Part shown: piece after piece, positions 8,398-17,252 of the stretch
Layout of the letters: each line of letters opens with the position of its first letter
Position numbering within the stretch: position 1 is the stretch's first letter
Source of the DNA: CAYRNY01 sp964425755
Lineage (GTDB): Bacteria > Chloroflexota > Anaerolineae > Aggregatilineales > Aggregatilineaceae
Direction: 5' to 3'
DNA: 64,000 nucleotides
NCBI GenBank assembly: GCA_964425755.1
Contig: CAYRNY010000021.1
Coordinates: 1 to 64,000, forward strand
Notes under the pieces: generated by a model
The model's database searches: none
Told to the model about the DNA's origin: nothing
The model's input: only the letters and a program-made list of their open reading frames with translations
Position numbers and translations under genes: made by a program

Positions 8398-8424
8398 TGC
8401 AGGGGGGCACTGCGCCTCCCTGCA
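8398..8424 (+). other. hairpin between DUF4097 and GNAT genes
   Basis: TGCAGGGGGGC (8398-8408) pairs, with one G-T, to GCCTCCCTGCA (8414-8424) around a 5-base loop. There is no T run, so this is probably an mRNA-processing or partial-termination element inside the operon. Confidence 0.4.
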
Positions 8425-8453
8425 TGGAACTTGACGGAGTGGAATAACAGCCG

Positions 8454-9452
8454 ATGGTTGCCACAACCGCAGCCCAAACATCACCGCAACACAGCGGCCT
8501 GCGCCCGGTTCGTCCCCGGCGCGACCTGGCTGCCATCGCCGACCTGATCGAGGTCAGTTTCGCCGACACGCTCGATACAGGCGGGCGCTCAATGCTGCGC
8601 GAGATGCGCATGATGGCGCACGCCAACCCGCTGATCTGGCTGGTGGCGCGCCTGGGCGGTGCGTTTCCGCCCCTGGGGGGCTACGTTTGGGTCGCGGACG
8701 GACAGGTCGCCGGTAACGTCTCGATCGCCCCGGCGGGCTACGGCAAGGGGTTCGTGATCGCCAACGTCGCGGTATACCCGGCCTTCCGGCGGCAGGGCAT
8801 CGCGCGGCAGTTGATGCGGGCCGCGTTGCAGGATGTCGCGCAGCGGGGGCGCTTCGCGGTGCTGCAGGTCGATGCGGACAATCACGCCGCGCGCCGATTG
8901 TACGACACGCTGGGCTTTCACACACAGCGCACGTTTACCCGCTGGCGGCGTGCCGGGTCACCGCGCGCGCCCTTGCCCCCCGGCGCGCCACTGCCGGGAT
9001 TGCGTCGCCTGCAGCGCGACGATCGCGCGGCGCTGGTCGCGCTGGCCGAACGCCTGCGCCCGGACAGCCGGGGCGGGATGGGCTGGCTGCGCCCGACGAC
9101 CGCGCGCGGTTTGCGCCCGCCGCTGTTGCCGGGGCTGGACATTTTGCTGGGCGGCAAACGCGTGGAGTATTGGGTCCTGCCGGGCGCGTCCGGTGGCCTA
9201 GATGCCGCGCTGTGCGTGGAACATCGCATCGGCGGGCTGACGATGGCGTTCGACCTGCTGGTACAGCCTGAACGCCAGGGCGAGCTTGAAGCGCCGCTGC
9301 TGTACCACCTGCTGCGGCTTTATGGGCACCGCCCGCTGCTGACCGACCATCCGAGCGACGATCCGGCGATCGGCGACATCATCCAGCGCTACCGCTTCCG
9401 CCCGGAACGCGCGCTTGTGCACATGATCTGGACCGTGCCGTCAGAGACGTAA
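8454..9452 (+). CDS. GNAT-family N-acetyltransferase with C-terminal extension
   Basis: A 332-residue protein. The first 150 residues are a GNAT acetyltransferase: the acetyl-CoA pyrophosphate loop reads FRRQGIARQL within VAVYPAFRRQGIARQLM, and the C-terminal GNAT motif NHAARRLYDTLGF follows. Residues 165-332 form a second domain of unknown fold, possibly a degenerate second GNAT copy, which would explain the length (about twice a single domain). It lies between SHOCT-like genes on the same strand and is probably co-transcribed with them. Substrate unknown. Confidence 0.85.
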   Translation: MVATTAAQTSPQHSGLRPVRPRRDLAAIADLIEVSFADTLDTGGRSMLREMRMMAHANPLIWLVARLGGAFPPLGGYVWVADGQVAGNVSIAPAGYGKGFVIANVAVYPAFRRQGIARQLMRAALQDVAQRGRFAVLQVDADNHAARRLYDTLGFHTQRTFTRWRRAGSPRAPLPPGAPLPGLRRLQRDDRAALVALAERLRPDSRGGMGWLRPTTARGLRPPLLPGLDILLGGKRVEYWVLPGASGGLDAALCVEHRIGGLTMAFDLLVQPERQGELEAPLLYHLLRLYGHRPLLTDHPSDDPAIGDIIQRYRFRPERALVHMIWTVPSET

Positions 9453-9479
9453 ACTGTAATCATCACCGAGGAGCGACCG

Positions 9480-9854
9480 ATGACCACAGCCGAAGAACGC
9501 CTGCGCATCTTGCAGATGATCCAGGAAGGCAAAATATCCGCCGAAGAGGGGGCAAAGCTCTTGCAGGCATTAGGTGGCACCAGCAAGCAGAGCCGCCCTC
9601 CCACCCCGGCCAACGACCCGCGCCTGCTGCACGTCCGCATCACGGACCTGAACACGGGCCGCACCAAGGCCAACATCAACATCCCGATGAGCCTGGTCAA
9701 CGTGGGGATCAAGTTCGGCGCGCGCTTCGCCCCCTCGAGCACGGAGATCGACTACGACGAAATCCTGGAAGCGATTCGCGGCGGCGCCAGCGGCATGATC
9801 GTGGACGTCGAGGACGTCGAAAGCGGCGAGCACATCGAGGTGTGGGTCGAGTGA
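9480..9854 (+). CDS. SHOCT-like domain protein B
   Basis: A 124-residue paralogue of the 6728-7186 protein without the long linker. The SHOCT-like hairpin is at residues 3-28 (EERLRILQMIQEGKISAEEG) and the shared beta-domain runs from about 42 (RLLHVRITDLNTGRTKANIN) to the end. The start is preceded by ACCGAGGAGCGACCG with a good GAGGAG site. It closes the operon: two hairpins follow, one with a T tract. Confidence 0.82.
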   Translation: MTTAEERLRILQMIQEGKISAEEGAKLLQALGGTSKQSRPPTPANDPRLLHVRITDLNTGRTKANINIPMSLVNVGIKFGARFAPSSTEIDYDEILEAIRGGASGMIVDVEDVESGEHIEVWVE

Positions 9855-9911
9855 CGGCGCAGTCCTGACGGCACGCTGCCCGCACCTATCCCGTACCTTC
9901 TTGCATGACCG

Positions 9912-9956
9912 CAGCCCGCCGTGACGCCCCGGCCTGACCGGTCCGGTGGCGGGCTG
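9912..9956 (+). other. large hairpin downstream of the SHOCT operon
   Basis: CAGCCCGCC (9912-9920) is a perfect inverted match of GGCGGGCTG (9948-9956). Only TTTG follows. Together with the terminator about 30 bases downstream it may act as a tandem stop. Confidence 0.5.
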
Positions 9957-9984
9957 TTTGGTCAGATTGGTACTATCCCCATAC

Positions 9985-10016
9985 ACGCCCTGGCGCTATA
10001 GTTAGGGCGTTTTTTT
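9985..10016 (+). terminator. intrinsic terminator of the SHOCT/DUF4097 operon
   Basis: ACGCCCT (9985-9991) and AGGGCGT (10004-10010) form a 7-bp stem with a 12-base loop, followed by a run of seven T (10010-10016). Confidence 0.85.
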
Positions 10017-10095
10017 GCGTGTGGACGCAGGACACCACTCCCAACGCGAGCACACACTTGACCGGAACCACGCACACAGCACAGGATTGGCGCGC

Positions 10096-11004
10096 ATGAC
10101 CGAATACACGGGCGAATTGGCCGGGTTGTTGACCTCGTTTTGCTGGAGCTTCACATCGATCTTTTTCACGCTATCGGGGCGGCTGGTCGGGTCGCCGGTC
10201 GTGAACCGCACGCGCCTGCTGTTCGCGCTGGTGATGGTCAGCGGCGTGCACTGGCTGACCCAGGGCACGATCTGGCCCGTATATGCCGCGCCGGAACGCT
10301 GGGGCTGGATGGCGCTCTCCGGCCTGATCGGGTTCGTGATCGGGGACGCGCTGTTGTTCCAGGCGTTCGTCGTGATCGGCCCGCGCCTGGCGATGTTGCT
10401 GCTGTCGCTGAACCCGGTGATGGGCGCGATCCTGGCCTGGGTGCTACTTGGCGAAATCCTCAGCAGCATGCAGATCTTGGGGATCGTGCTGGCGGTTTCC
10501 GGCGTGGCATGGGTCGTGTTGGATCGCCAGAACGGGAGATCGCTGCCGGATGCCGCGCCGCGCACCTACCTGATCGGCGTGCTGTTGGGGTTGGGCGGCG
10601 CGTTGGGCCAGGCGCTGGGCTTCATCGCGTCCAAGCAAGGGCTGACCGGCGAGTTTTCCGCGCTGTCCGGTAACATGATGCGCCTGATCACGGCGACGGC
10701 GGTGATCTGGGCGTTCACACTGCTGAGCGGCAAGGTGCGCGCCGGGGTTGAGGCGATCCGTACGCAGCCGCAGGCGCTGCGCTACATCGTCGGCGGCGCG
10801 GTGGTGGGTCCGTTCCTGGGCGTGTGGTTCTCGCTGATCGCGGTGCAGAACGCGCCGGTCGGCGTCGCTTCCACGCTGACCAGCCTCGCGCCGATCATCT
10901 TGATCCCGCTGAGTTACGTGTTCTTCAAAGAGCGCATCACGACGCGTGCGGTCGGCGGGACTCTGCTCGCCGTTGCCGGGACCGCGATCCTGTTCCTGGC
11001 GTGA
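10096..11004 (+). CDS. EamA-family (DMT) transporter
   Basis: A 302-residue drug/metabolite-transporter family permease with two EamA repeats of five helices each. Typical features are the glycine-rich helix with GFVIGDALLFQAF, the PVMGAILAWVLLGE motif closing the first repeat and the PLSYVFFKERITTRAVGGTL motif closing the second. ATG 10096 gives a normal EamA N-terminus (MTEYTGELAGLLTSFCWS); the upstream TTG in the terminator T tract is not plausible. Stand-alone gene; the substrate (amino acid, metabolite or drug) cannot be deduced. Confidence 0.9.
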   Translation: MTEYTGELAGLLTSFCWSFTSIFFTLSGRLVGSPVVNRTRLLFALVMVSGVHWLTQGTIWPVYAAPERWGWMALSGLIGFVIGDALLFQAFVVIGPRLAMLLLSLNPVMGAILAWVLLGEILSSMQILGIVLAVSGVAWVVLDRQNGRSLPDAAPRTYLIGVLLGLGGALGQALGFIASKQGLTGEFSALSGNMMRLITATAVIWAFTLLSGKVRAGVEAIRTQPQALRYIVGGAVVGPFLGVWFSLIAVQNAPVGVASTLTSLAPIILIPLSYVFFKERITTRAVGGTLLAVAGTAILFLA

Positions 11005-11155
11005 GCCACCTGGATCGCGGCACGCGGCCATCTTCGCACGTTCTTAGCAGGTTCTAAGCATCCGGTTACACATTTTTTACAAATCGGTGCCACAGTAAAA
11101 ACGTGTTTGACAGCTTGCACATTGGATGACTTGACCATCTGGAGGTGGCTTAACG

Positions 11156-12445
11156 ATGCGACAGAAACACACGTTAGTGATCGCCCTGGTCGTGGCGCTG
11201 ATCTTCAGCAGCCTGGGCGTTACTGCCGCGCAGGACGACGGCGAAACCGCCTGGCTGGGCGTCGCCGTGAGGGATGACCCCGGCGGGGCACGCGTTGAAA
11301 CGGTGCTGGACGATTCCCCCGCTGCCGGCGCGGGCATCCGCGAAGGTGACGTCATCACAGCAGTGGACGACACCACCATCGACGGTGCCGAGCACCTGGT
11401 GGACGTGATCGCGGCATACGCGCCCGGCGACACGGTGGTGATCACGGTGCTGCGCGATGACGACGAACTGGACCTCGACGTGACGCTCGCAGAGCGCCCG
11501 GCAGACCTGGACACGATCCGGGAACCGGAGATCGACATCCGGACGCTGCCGCCGCTGAGGGGTCGCATGAACCTGTTCGGCCTGGACCTTGAAATGACCG
11601 GCGAAGGGCTGCGCGTTGGGGCGATCGACGCCGATTCGCCGCTGGCAGAAGCCGGGCTGCAAGAAGACGACCTGATCACCGCGATCAACGGCGAAGCGCT
11701 CACGGGCCTGCTGCCGCACGCGTTGATGCGGGCGCTTGATGAGGGCGAGATCACGCTCAGTGTGCAGCGTGACGGTGAAGAAATTACGCTCACGCTCAGG
11801 CTAACAGACCTGCTGGACGAGGTGCCGGTGCCGTTTATGTTCGTGCAGCCGGGCGCGGCACCACGCCCGACACAGCTTGGCGTGGCGTTCACGATCCTGG
11901 ACGCCGAACTCGCCGCCGAGGAAGGGCTTGAGGTTGAGCAAGGCGCGCTGATCCGCGAGGTCTACGACAGCACGCCCGCCGCCGAAGCCGGTCTGCAGGC
12001 CGGGGACGTCATCACGGCGGTGGACGGCGATATCGTGGACGAGGAACGCACGCTAACCGACCGCCTGTACGCCTATGAGGAAGGCGACGTCGTGACGCTC
12101 AGCGTGCTGCGCGAGGGCGAGGAACTCGAGCTGGAGGTCACGCTTGGCCCGCGCAACGCGCCGCATTCGATGTACTTCCGGGGCATGATGCCGTTCGAAG
12201 ATTGGGCGTGGCGCGACGCGCACCCCGGCCAGGGATTCGGGCGCGGCATGCAGCGCTTCAAGCGTGAGGGCATGCGCGGCATGATGCCGTTCTTCCTGCA
12301 CCCGGAGTTGCGCGGCAAGCTCGGCCAGGATTTCTTCGAGCTGCACCCGTTCCTGGGTGAGTTGTTCGAGAACGTACCGGACGACGCACCCGGCGCTGAA
12401 GGCGATGTCGAGGTCACGCCGGACGTGCCCGGCAGCAGCGCCTAG
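11156..12445 (+). CDS. secreted triple-PDZ protein without protease domain
   Basis: A 429-residue exported protein. A signal peptide (about 1-24, ending in VTAAQ) is followed by three PDZ domains: about 30-115 (WLGVAV start), 140-230 (GAIDADSPLAEAGLQEDDLI) and 240-335 (REVYDSTPAAEAGLQAGDVI). Each has the PDZ AGL-x3-D-hydrophobic-I pattern. The C-terminal 90 residues are Met-, Arg- and Phe-rich, without similarity I recognise. Unlike DegP/HtrA or CtpA proteins there is no catalytic serine domain, so it is likely an adaptor or scaffold outside the membrane. GGAGGTGG precedes the ATG. Confidence 0.85.
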   Translation: MRQKHTLVIALVVALIFSSLGVTAAQDDGETAWLGVAVRDDPGGARVETVLDDSPAAGAGIREGDVITAVDDTTIDGAEHLVDVIAAYAPGDTVVITVLRDDDELDLDVTLAERPADLDTIREPEIDIRTLPPLRGRMNLFGLDLEMTGEGLRVGAIDADSPLAEAGLQEDDLITAINGEALTGLLPHALMRALDEGEITLSVQRDGEEITLTLRLTDLLDEVPVPFMFVQPGAAPRPTQLGVAFTILDAELAAEEGLEVEQGALIREVYDSTPAAEAGLQAGDVITAVDGDIVDEERTLTDRLYAYEEGDVVTLSVLREGEELELEVTLGPRNAPHSMYFRGMMPFEDWAWRDAHPGQGFGRGMQRFKREGMRGMMPFFLHPELRGKLGQDFFELHPFLGELFENVPDDAPGAEGDVEVTPDVPGSSA

Positions 12446-12474
12446 CGCGCGCCAGTGTAAGCTCTCCCCTTGTG

Positions 12475-12504
12475 CAGGGACGCATCCGCGCGGGTGCGTC
12501 CCTG
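12475..12504 (+). other. strong hairpin after the PDZ gene
   Basis: CAGGGACGCA (12475-12484) and TGCGTCCCTG (12495-12504) are a perfect 10-bp inverted repeat with a 10-base loop, 30 bases after the stop. There is little T downstream, so termination may be partial. Confidence 0.55.
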
Positions 12505-12534
12505 TGTGCTTGCGGAGCGCGCGGGCGGCGTGCA

Positions 12535-12543
12535 TGCTATACT
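12535..12543 (+). promoter_or_regulatory. extended -10 promoter for the 84-residue membrane protein gene
   Basis: TGCTATACT is an extended -10 element (TG-n-TATACT) 33 bases before the ATG at 12577. No good -35 was found, as expected for an extended -10 promoter. Confidence 0.5.
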
Positions 12544-12576
12544 GAGAGCACGCGTACACTTAACGGGAGAACGCCA

Positions 12577-12831
12577 ATGACCGGCCACCTGCGCGATCTG
12601 CTGCACTGCGGTTGCTCGTCGACGTTGCTGCTGGCATCGCTGGGGCTGATCATTGTGGGCGTTGTCCTGCTCACGGGCAATTACCCGCTGCCCGCCGAAC
12701 GCCTTGAGGCATACGGCTGCCACGTGCCAGGGACCTACACGCTGCCGCAGCGCGCGCTGCAGCCGCCCTGGGTCGCGCACCCCGACGAACCCTGTGCATA
12801 CCACATCATCGCCCAGCAGCCGCCGCCGTGA
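12577..12831 (+). CDS. small membrane protein, unknown
   Basis: An 84-residue protein with a short N-terminal cytoplasmic part, one hydrophobic helix (about residues 15-35, TLLLASLGLIIVGVVLL), then an outside segment with two Cys (in YGCHVPG and EPCAYH) that could pair. ATG 12577 is supported by CGGGAGA upstream and a promoter in the right place; the frame is open upstream through the hairpin. No family recognised. Confidence 0.65.
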   Translation: MTGHLRDLLHCGCSSTLLLASLGLIIVGVVLLTGNYPLPAERLEAYGCHVPGTYTLPQRALQPPWVAHPDEPCAYHIIAQQPPP

Positions 12832-12961
12832 TCCCGCCGCGTGCCGCCCACGCAACCAGCTACCGGCAGTAGACATTCACCGCCAGCCTGTTACAATAGG
12901 GGGTGTTGTCTGACCGTTGCACGAGGAAGCTATTCCCTGGCTAGTTGATTGATGATTCTGT

Positions 12962-14179
12962 ATGCAAAACCTACCACCTGCCACAGAGACCATCCGCGCC
13001 GCCCACAACCTGGCGATCGAGCATGACGCTCACAGGTGGCGGCTGTATAACGGCGCGCGACAGCCGGGCCAGCCTGACTCGCAGATCGCGCTGCTGGACG
13101 CCCGCCGCGAACAGATTGACTGCGCCCCTGCGTTCGCCAAAGCGCGCCAGCTCCCGCATACCGTCCTGGACCCGGCGAACATCGCGCGTGTGATCGTCGG
13201 CTGGGCACCGGAAAGCCGTAACTGGCACCTGGGGTTGCTGCTGGCGGCCCAGCCGGAGAGCGACTACAAGCCGCGCTGGTGCGGCCTGGCAAGCTGGCCC
13301 GCCGGACCGGCAGACGCGCACCAACAGGCGGCGACCAGCGCCGGAAAATCGCTCGCGCGCGTCATCAATCGCCCGTTTCACATGATCCCCGCCGAGACCG
13401 CGCCGCCCCTGGCGGAAGGCGATACCGAGCCGGTCGAGATCACGCGCCCGGTTGAAGCGCCACCGCCGCAGGCACAGCCCGCCGCGACGCCCGTGCCGGA
13501 CGTGGAACGCGTGCCGGTCAAAGCACCGCCGTTCACGTTCGAGCGCTGGACGATGCAGCGTATCCCGTCGGGGCTGGTGTGGCGGCGCCGCGCGCGCTGG
13601 GTCTGGGGCACGCTGGGCCGCCTGGCCGGCTACGGGGTGCTGGTCGCGCTGTACCTGCTGCTGAGCATTGGCGTGCAGACCAGCGGGCTGGCGGCTGTCG
13701 AACCGGCGTGGCTGCCCTGGCTGGGCGTAGCGATCGCGGTGCTGCTGGCCGGGCTTGCCGTGCGCCAGTTCTGGCTGTTATGGACCGCCACGGATACAAT
13801 CATCGACACAGCAAAGGGTGTCGTGCGCGCCCGCCGGCGTTTCACAGGGCGGACGCGGTGGCAACTGACCTTCGATAACGTGGCGTATGCGTTGTTATCG
13901 CAGACGCCCGCACGCCCGCGCGGGCTCAAGCGGCACGGTGAGTACACGCCGGTCGTGCAGGATGTGTGGCTGCACCTGTCGGACGGCGAGCGTTTTTACC
14001 CCATCGCGGCGCTGCGCGAGGTCGAGGGCCAGTCACAGCAATGGGATATCGTGCGGCAGCGCCAGAAAATCACGGGCCGCCGCCGGCTGCGCCTGGCGCA
14101 CTACGATAGCCCGGCGCATCACGCCGCCCGCGTCATGGCGGAAACGATCGGGACCGAGCTCTGGCAGGATATTCGCTAG
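12962..14179 (+). CDS. membrane protein with PH-like C-terminal region, unknown
   Basis: A 405-residue protein. Residues 1-150 are soluble and appear globular, 150-190 is a Pro/Ala/Glu linker, and 215-280 holds two transmembrane helices (GVLVALYLLLSIG and LPWLGVAIAVLLAGLAV). After these, TDTIIDTAKGVVRARRRFTG and a following beta-rich part resemble the PH-like cytoplasmic domains attached to helix pairs in bacterial membrane proteins; this is a weak structural inference. It lies 42 bases before the Thr-Pro-rich gene on the same strand. Function unknown. Confidence 0.75.
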   Translation: MQNLPPATETIRAAHNLAIEHDAHRWRLYNGARQPGQPDSQIALLDARREQIDCAPAFAKARQLPHTVLDPANIARVIVGWAPESRNWHLGLLLAAQPESDYKPRWCGLASWPAGPADAHQQAATSAGKSLARVINRPFHMIPAETAPPLAEGDTEPVEITRPVEAPPPQAQPAATPVPDVERVPVKAPPFTFERWTMQRIPSGLVWRRRARWVWGTLGRLAGYGVLVALYLLLSIGVQTSGLAAVEPAWLPWLGVAIAVLLAGLAVRQFWLLWTATDTIIDTAKGVVRARRRFTGRTRWQLTFDNVAYALLSQTPARPRGLKRHGEYTPVVQDVWLHLSDGERFYPIAALREVEGQSQQWDIVRQRQKITGRRRLRLAHYDSPAHHAARVMAETIGTELWQDIR

Positions 14180-14221
14180 GCTGACCGGTCGCCGCCCGGG
14201 GCGGCAAAAGGCGGGGCAAGG

Positions 14222-14761
14222 ATGTTCGACTTTCTGGGACCGACCAACCGCATTCAGAATCTGCGACTGCTGCTCCTGGCGATTATCGTGCTGACGATCC
14301 CGTGTTACTGCCTGGGCGCGGTAATGCTGGCTTACGCGCCGGACAGCGCCAATGACGCCACCGCCGTACCGACCGATCCCACACTGGGCAGCATGACCGA
14401 GCAGCCGCAGTTCACACCGACGATCACGCCGTTCGCAACCTGGACGCGCACGCCTACACCGTTCGGCGGTCCGATAGGTGCGACGCCGGGCCAGCTTTAC
14501 CTGCCGACAAACACGCCCGTCTACATCCCGCCAACCTCGACCCCCATCCCCACGTGGACGTCCATCCCGACGCTGACGCTCGCGCCGACGCTGACGCTCG
14601 TGCCGACCAACACGCTGGTGCCCACCAATACCCCCGGGCCAACCAACACGCCGCCGCCGACCAGCACCCCCTTGCCAACCAACACGCCGGTCCCGGTCGA
14701 CACGCAACCCCCGCCCACGGACATCCCACCACCGACGCAAGAGGTGATCGAAGGGGATTAA
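14222..14761 (+). CDS. membrane-anchored Thr-Pro-rich stalk protein
   Basis: A 179-residue protein. A signal anchor is at about 15-42 (LLLLAIIVLTIPCYCLGAVM), followed by an extracytoplasmic region almost entirely of Thr/Pro repeats such as NTPVPTSTPLPTNTP, typical of extended, probably O-glycosylated stalks in Chloroflexota. There is no globular domain. GGGGCAAGG precedes the ATG. It is probably co-transcribed with the preceding membrane protein. The repeats are low-complexity, so similarity searches will be uninformative. Confidence 0.75.
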   Translation: MFDFLGPTNRIQNLRLLLLAIIVLTIPCYCLGAVMLAYAPDSANDATAVPTDPTLGSMTEQPQFTPTITPFATWTRTPTPFGGPIGATPGQLYLPTNTPVYIPPTSTPIPTWTSIPTLTLAPTLTLVPTNTLVPTNTPGPTNTPPPTSTPLPTNTPVPVDTQPPPTDIPPPTQEVIEGD

Positions 14762-14839
14762 GCGCCGTGTCGCCGTGCGCTACGCCGTGCGCCGTCCAGA
14801 CTGTCCGCAGCAGATTGTTGCAGCTCAACGCCGCGTGAA

Positions 14840-15916
14840 TCACGGTTTCAAGCGGTGGAAGCGTCGCCGGCCCACAAGAACGAGCAGCGGCGTAGACGCC
14901 ATCAGCGCCGCCAGGCATCCCTGAAACAGCCATGCCCACAGGATTTCTAAAGTGGATGCACCTTCCTGTTCCGCGACACCTTCCAGACAGTTGACGAAAA
15001 GTTCGGGATCGTTGCCGAAAAACTCCTGCGCGTCCAGGCAAAAGGCGATGTACTCCTGAACTTCCCGCCTCGCGTCCGTTTCCTCGTTGCCTGCTGGTGC
15101 TGAATCGCCGCTGTCGGAAGGCGCTGGCGGCGGGGGTTCAGGCAAGCCACCGTTGCGCGCGATGCATTCCGACAGGCTGAACGCCTTGCTTCCCGGTTCC
15201 GGGGCAAGGTTGCCATTCGAGCCGTAGATCGTCACGCCATCGTCACTGTTTCGTACGAGCGTCATGAAATCGCCCAGGTCCATCGCAGCGCCAACAGACA
15301 GCTCAACCACATCCGCGAGCGGGATTATCTTCAGCAAGCCAGTCTGAGGGATGGAGCGGTATACGTCGATCCGGTCATTGGCACACCAGACCGAATAGTA
15401 TTCCGCCGGGTCCGGATTCAAGCGACCATCACTGTAACCCGCCCACGAAGACGACACTGAGCCGGTTTCGCTGCCAGGGTTGTCCCCGGCTACCGGCTCA
15501 ACGTCTTCGCTGGGGCCATCGCCCCCGCCACCGCTACACGGAGTCGGCGTGCCGGTTGCTTCAACGCGCCCGATCTCGCCGGAGCCAACCGATACCCGCG
15601 CGTAAAGTGATGTCCCCGCTGGTTCGGCGGGGAACGTTACAGTGACGCTGTGTTGACCGCTGGACCCAGGCCCATTCGCCAGCCCAATCTCAGTGCCATC
15701 GGCCCGGTGCGCGTAGACCAACGCGTAATCCAGTTCCTGCCCGGACAAAACAGTGTAGGTGACGACAATACTATCGCAGGTCACCTCTTGATTGTTGAGA
15801 TTAACACCTTCAGCAGCGCGTACGAATTCACCGGTGCCAAGCAGCACCACGACCAACAGCGTGCCGATCACGCCGCCCACAAATAACCGACCGATAGATC
15901 GAGAAGATGCGATCAC
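14840..15916 (-). CDS. secreted/membrane protein with C-terminal anchor, unknown
   Basis: A 358-residue protein. GTG 15916 is chosen because AGGAGG sits 7 bases upstream; translation from the GTG at 15937 would lack a site. An N-terminal hydrophobic segment (LFVGGVIGTLLVVVLLGTG) acts as a signal sequence. A beta-sandwich-like domain of about 95 residues follows, then an acidic linker, a second domain with two Cys, and a C-terminal hydrophobic helix ending in GRRRFHRLKP, a stop-transfer with positive tail. No family recognised. It faces the M42 peptidase genes divergently across an AT-rich gap. Confidence 0.75.
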   Translation of the reverse strand: MIASSRSIGRLFVGGVIGTLLVVVLLGTGEFVRAAEGVNLNNQEVTCDSIVVTYTVLSGQELDYALVYAHRADGTEIGLANGPGSSGQHSVTVTFPAEPAGTSLYARVSVGSGEIGRVEATGTPTPCSGGGGDGPSEDVEPVAGDNPGSETGSVSSSWAGYSDGRLNPDPAEYYSVWCANDRIDVYRSIPQTGLLKIIPLADVVELSVGAAMDLGDFMTLVRNSDDGVTIYGSNGNLAPEPGSKAFSLSECIARNGGLPEPPPPAPSDSGDSAPAGNEETDARREVQEYIAFCLDAQEFFGNDPELFVNCLEGVAEQEGASTLEILWAWLFQGCLAALMASTPLLVLVGRRRFHRLKP

Positions 15917-16025
15917 CGTGCGGCCTCCTGTAATCACATTATTTAAAGGATAATTATTATATTATTATGATAAACATTGAAGCGCAAGCATCCGCACGCG
16001 TGGTGCACGTCAAATAAACACACTG

Positions 16026-16056
16026 CGGTTCCCTGCCGCGGTTTGACAGGGAACCG
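16026..16056 (+). other. orphan 10-bp hairpin upstream of the M42 genes
   Basis: CGGTTCCCTG (16026-16035) and CAGGGAACCG (16047-16056) form a perfect stem with an 11-base loop and are followed by GTTTTGG. No rightward gene ends just upstream, so it is either a leader element of the peptidase operon (start 16167) or a block against transcription from the left. Confidence 0.4.
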
Positions 16057-16166
16057 GTTTTGGACTAAGTTCCTGGCTATGGGCAGCACGCCAGGCACGC
16101 GCCGCGCTGTGTAGCTTGCTTCGATCACCGGCTGGGCCTGGACCATCGCAGAAAGACAGCTTCCTT

Positions 16167-17252
16167 ATGACAGTTGATTTGCTCGCGCACCTCAAAACGT
16201 TGTGCGCCGTTCACGCGTCGTCCGGGCATGAAGCACCGGCACGCGATGCGATCCGCGCGGCCTGGGATGGGCTGGTCGATACGTTCGCGACGGACGGCCT
16301 CGGCAGCCTGATCGCCACCCGCTCCGGCAGCGGCCCGGAACCGCGCCCCCGCGTGATGCTCTGCGCACACATGGACGAGATCGGGCTGATCGTGTCCGAG
16401 ATCGTGGACGGTTTCATCCGCACCAGCACGCTCGGCGGCATCGATTACCGTGCGCTGCTGCACCAGCCGGTGCTGGTTCACGGGCGCGAAACGCTCAAGG
16501 GGGTGTTCGGCGCGGCCCCCCCGCACATGGCCCGCAGCCGCAAAACCTACCCCGACGCCAGCGAGCTGTGGATCGACTGCGGGCTGCCCGCCGCCCGCAT
16601 CAACGAACTGGTGCGCGTGGGCGACGTGATCACCTTCGACGCGCCGCCGGTCGCGCTGGCCGGGGAACGCTTCACCGCGAAGGCGCTCGACAACCGCGCG
16701 TCCGTTGCCGCCGTGACGCTGTGCCTGGACGAACTATCCCGGCGCGCGCACGCCTGGGACGTGGTCGCGGTCGCCTCGGCGCAGGAAGAGACGTTCGGTA
16801 ACGGCGCGGCAACGGCGGCCTACACGGTCGAGCCGGACCTCGCGCTCGTGCTTGATGTGACCTTCGGTGCGCAGCGCGGCGTGGGCGACGACGAAGGCTT
16901 CACGCTGGGCGACGGGCCGACGCTCGGCAAAGGGCCGAATTTCCATCCAGGCCTGCTGCGCGCGCTCCGCGACACGGCCAAAGCGGAAGAACACAAAGTA
17001 CATATCGAGCCGCTACCCGGCCACAGCGGTACCGACGCCTGGGCGATCCAGGTCAGCCGGACGGGCGTGCCGACCGCGCTGCTGAGCATCCCGCTGCGCA
17101 ACATGCACACGCCCAGCGAAACGGTCGACCTGCGCGATATCCGGCGCGCCGCGCGCCTGCTGGCGACCTTCGTCGCCGGGCTGGAGCCGGACTTCATGGA
17201 CCGGATCGCGTTCAAGCTGCCGGACGCCGTGCCAACTGGGGGTGATGCATGA
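16167..17252 (+). CDS. M42-family aminopeptidase (copy 1 of 3)
   Basis: A 361-residue M42 (TET/glutamyl-aminopeptidase-like) metallopeptidase, a cytosolic enzyme that trims peptides from the N-terminus, usually as a dodecamer. Visible dinuclear metal ligands and catalytic residues are His68 and Asp70 in AHMDEIG, the bridging Asp in LDNRAS, the Glu pair in AQEETFG, Asp in VLDVTFG, and the C-terminal His in NMHTPSE. ATG 16167 gives the normal family N-terminus. It overlaps the next gene by ATGA at 17249-17252. Confidence 0.93.
   Translation: MTVDLLAHLKTLCAVHASSGHEAPARDAIRAAWDGLVDTFATDGLGSLIATRSGSGPEPRPRVMLCAHMDEIGLIVSEIVDGFIRTSTLGGIDYRALLHQPVLVHGRETLKGVFGAAPPHMARSRKTYPDASELWIDCGLPAARINELVRVGDVITFDAPPVALAGERFTAKALDNRASVAAVTLCLDELSRRAHAWDVVAVASAQEETFGNGAATAAYTVEPDLALVLDVTFGAQRGVGDDEGFTLGDGPTLGKGPNFHPGLLRALRDTAKAEEHKVHIEPLPGHSGTDAWAIQVSRTGVPTALLSIPLRNMHTPSETVDLRDIRRAARLLATFVAGLEPDFMDRIAFKLPDAVPTGGDA

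Noticed and set aside
14550..14740. Tandem short repeats that could suggest a satellite or CRISPR
   Set aside because: They are in-frame Thr-Pro codon repeats of a coding gene, irregular and without spacers.
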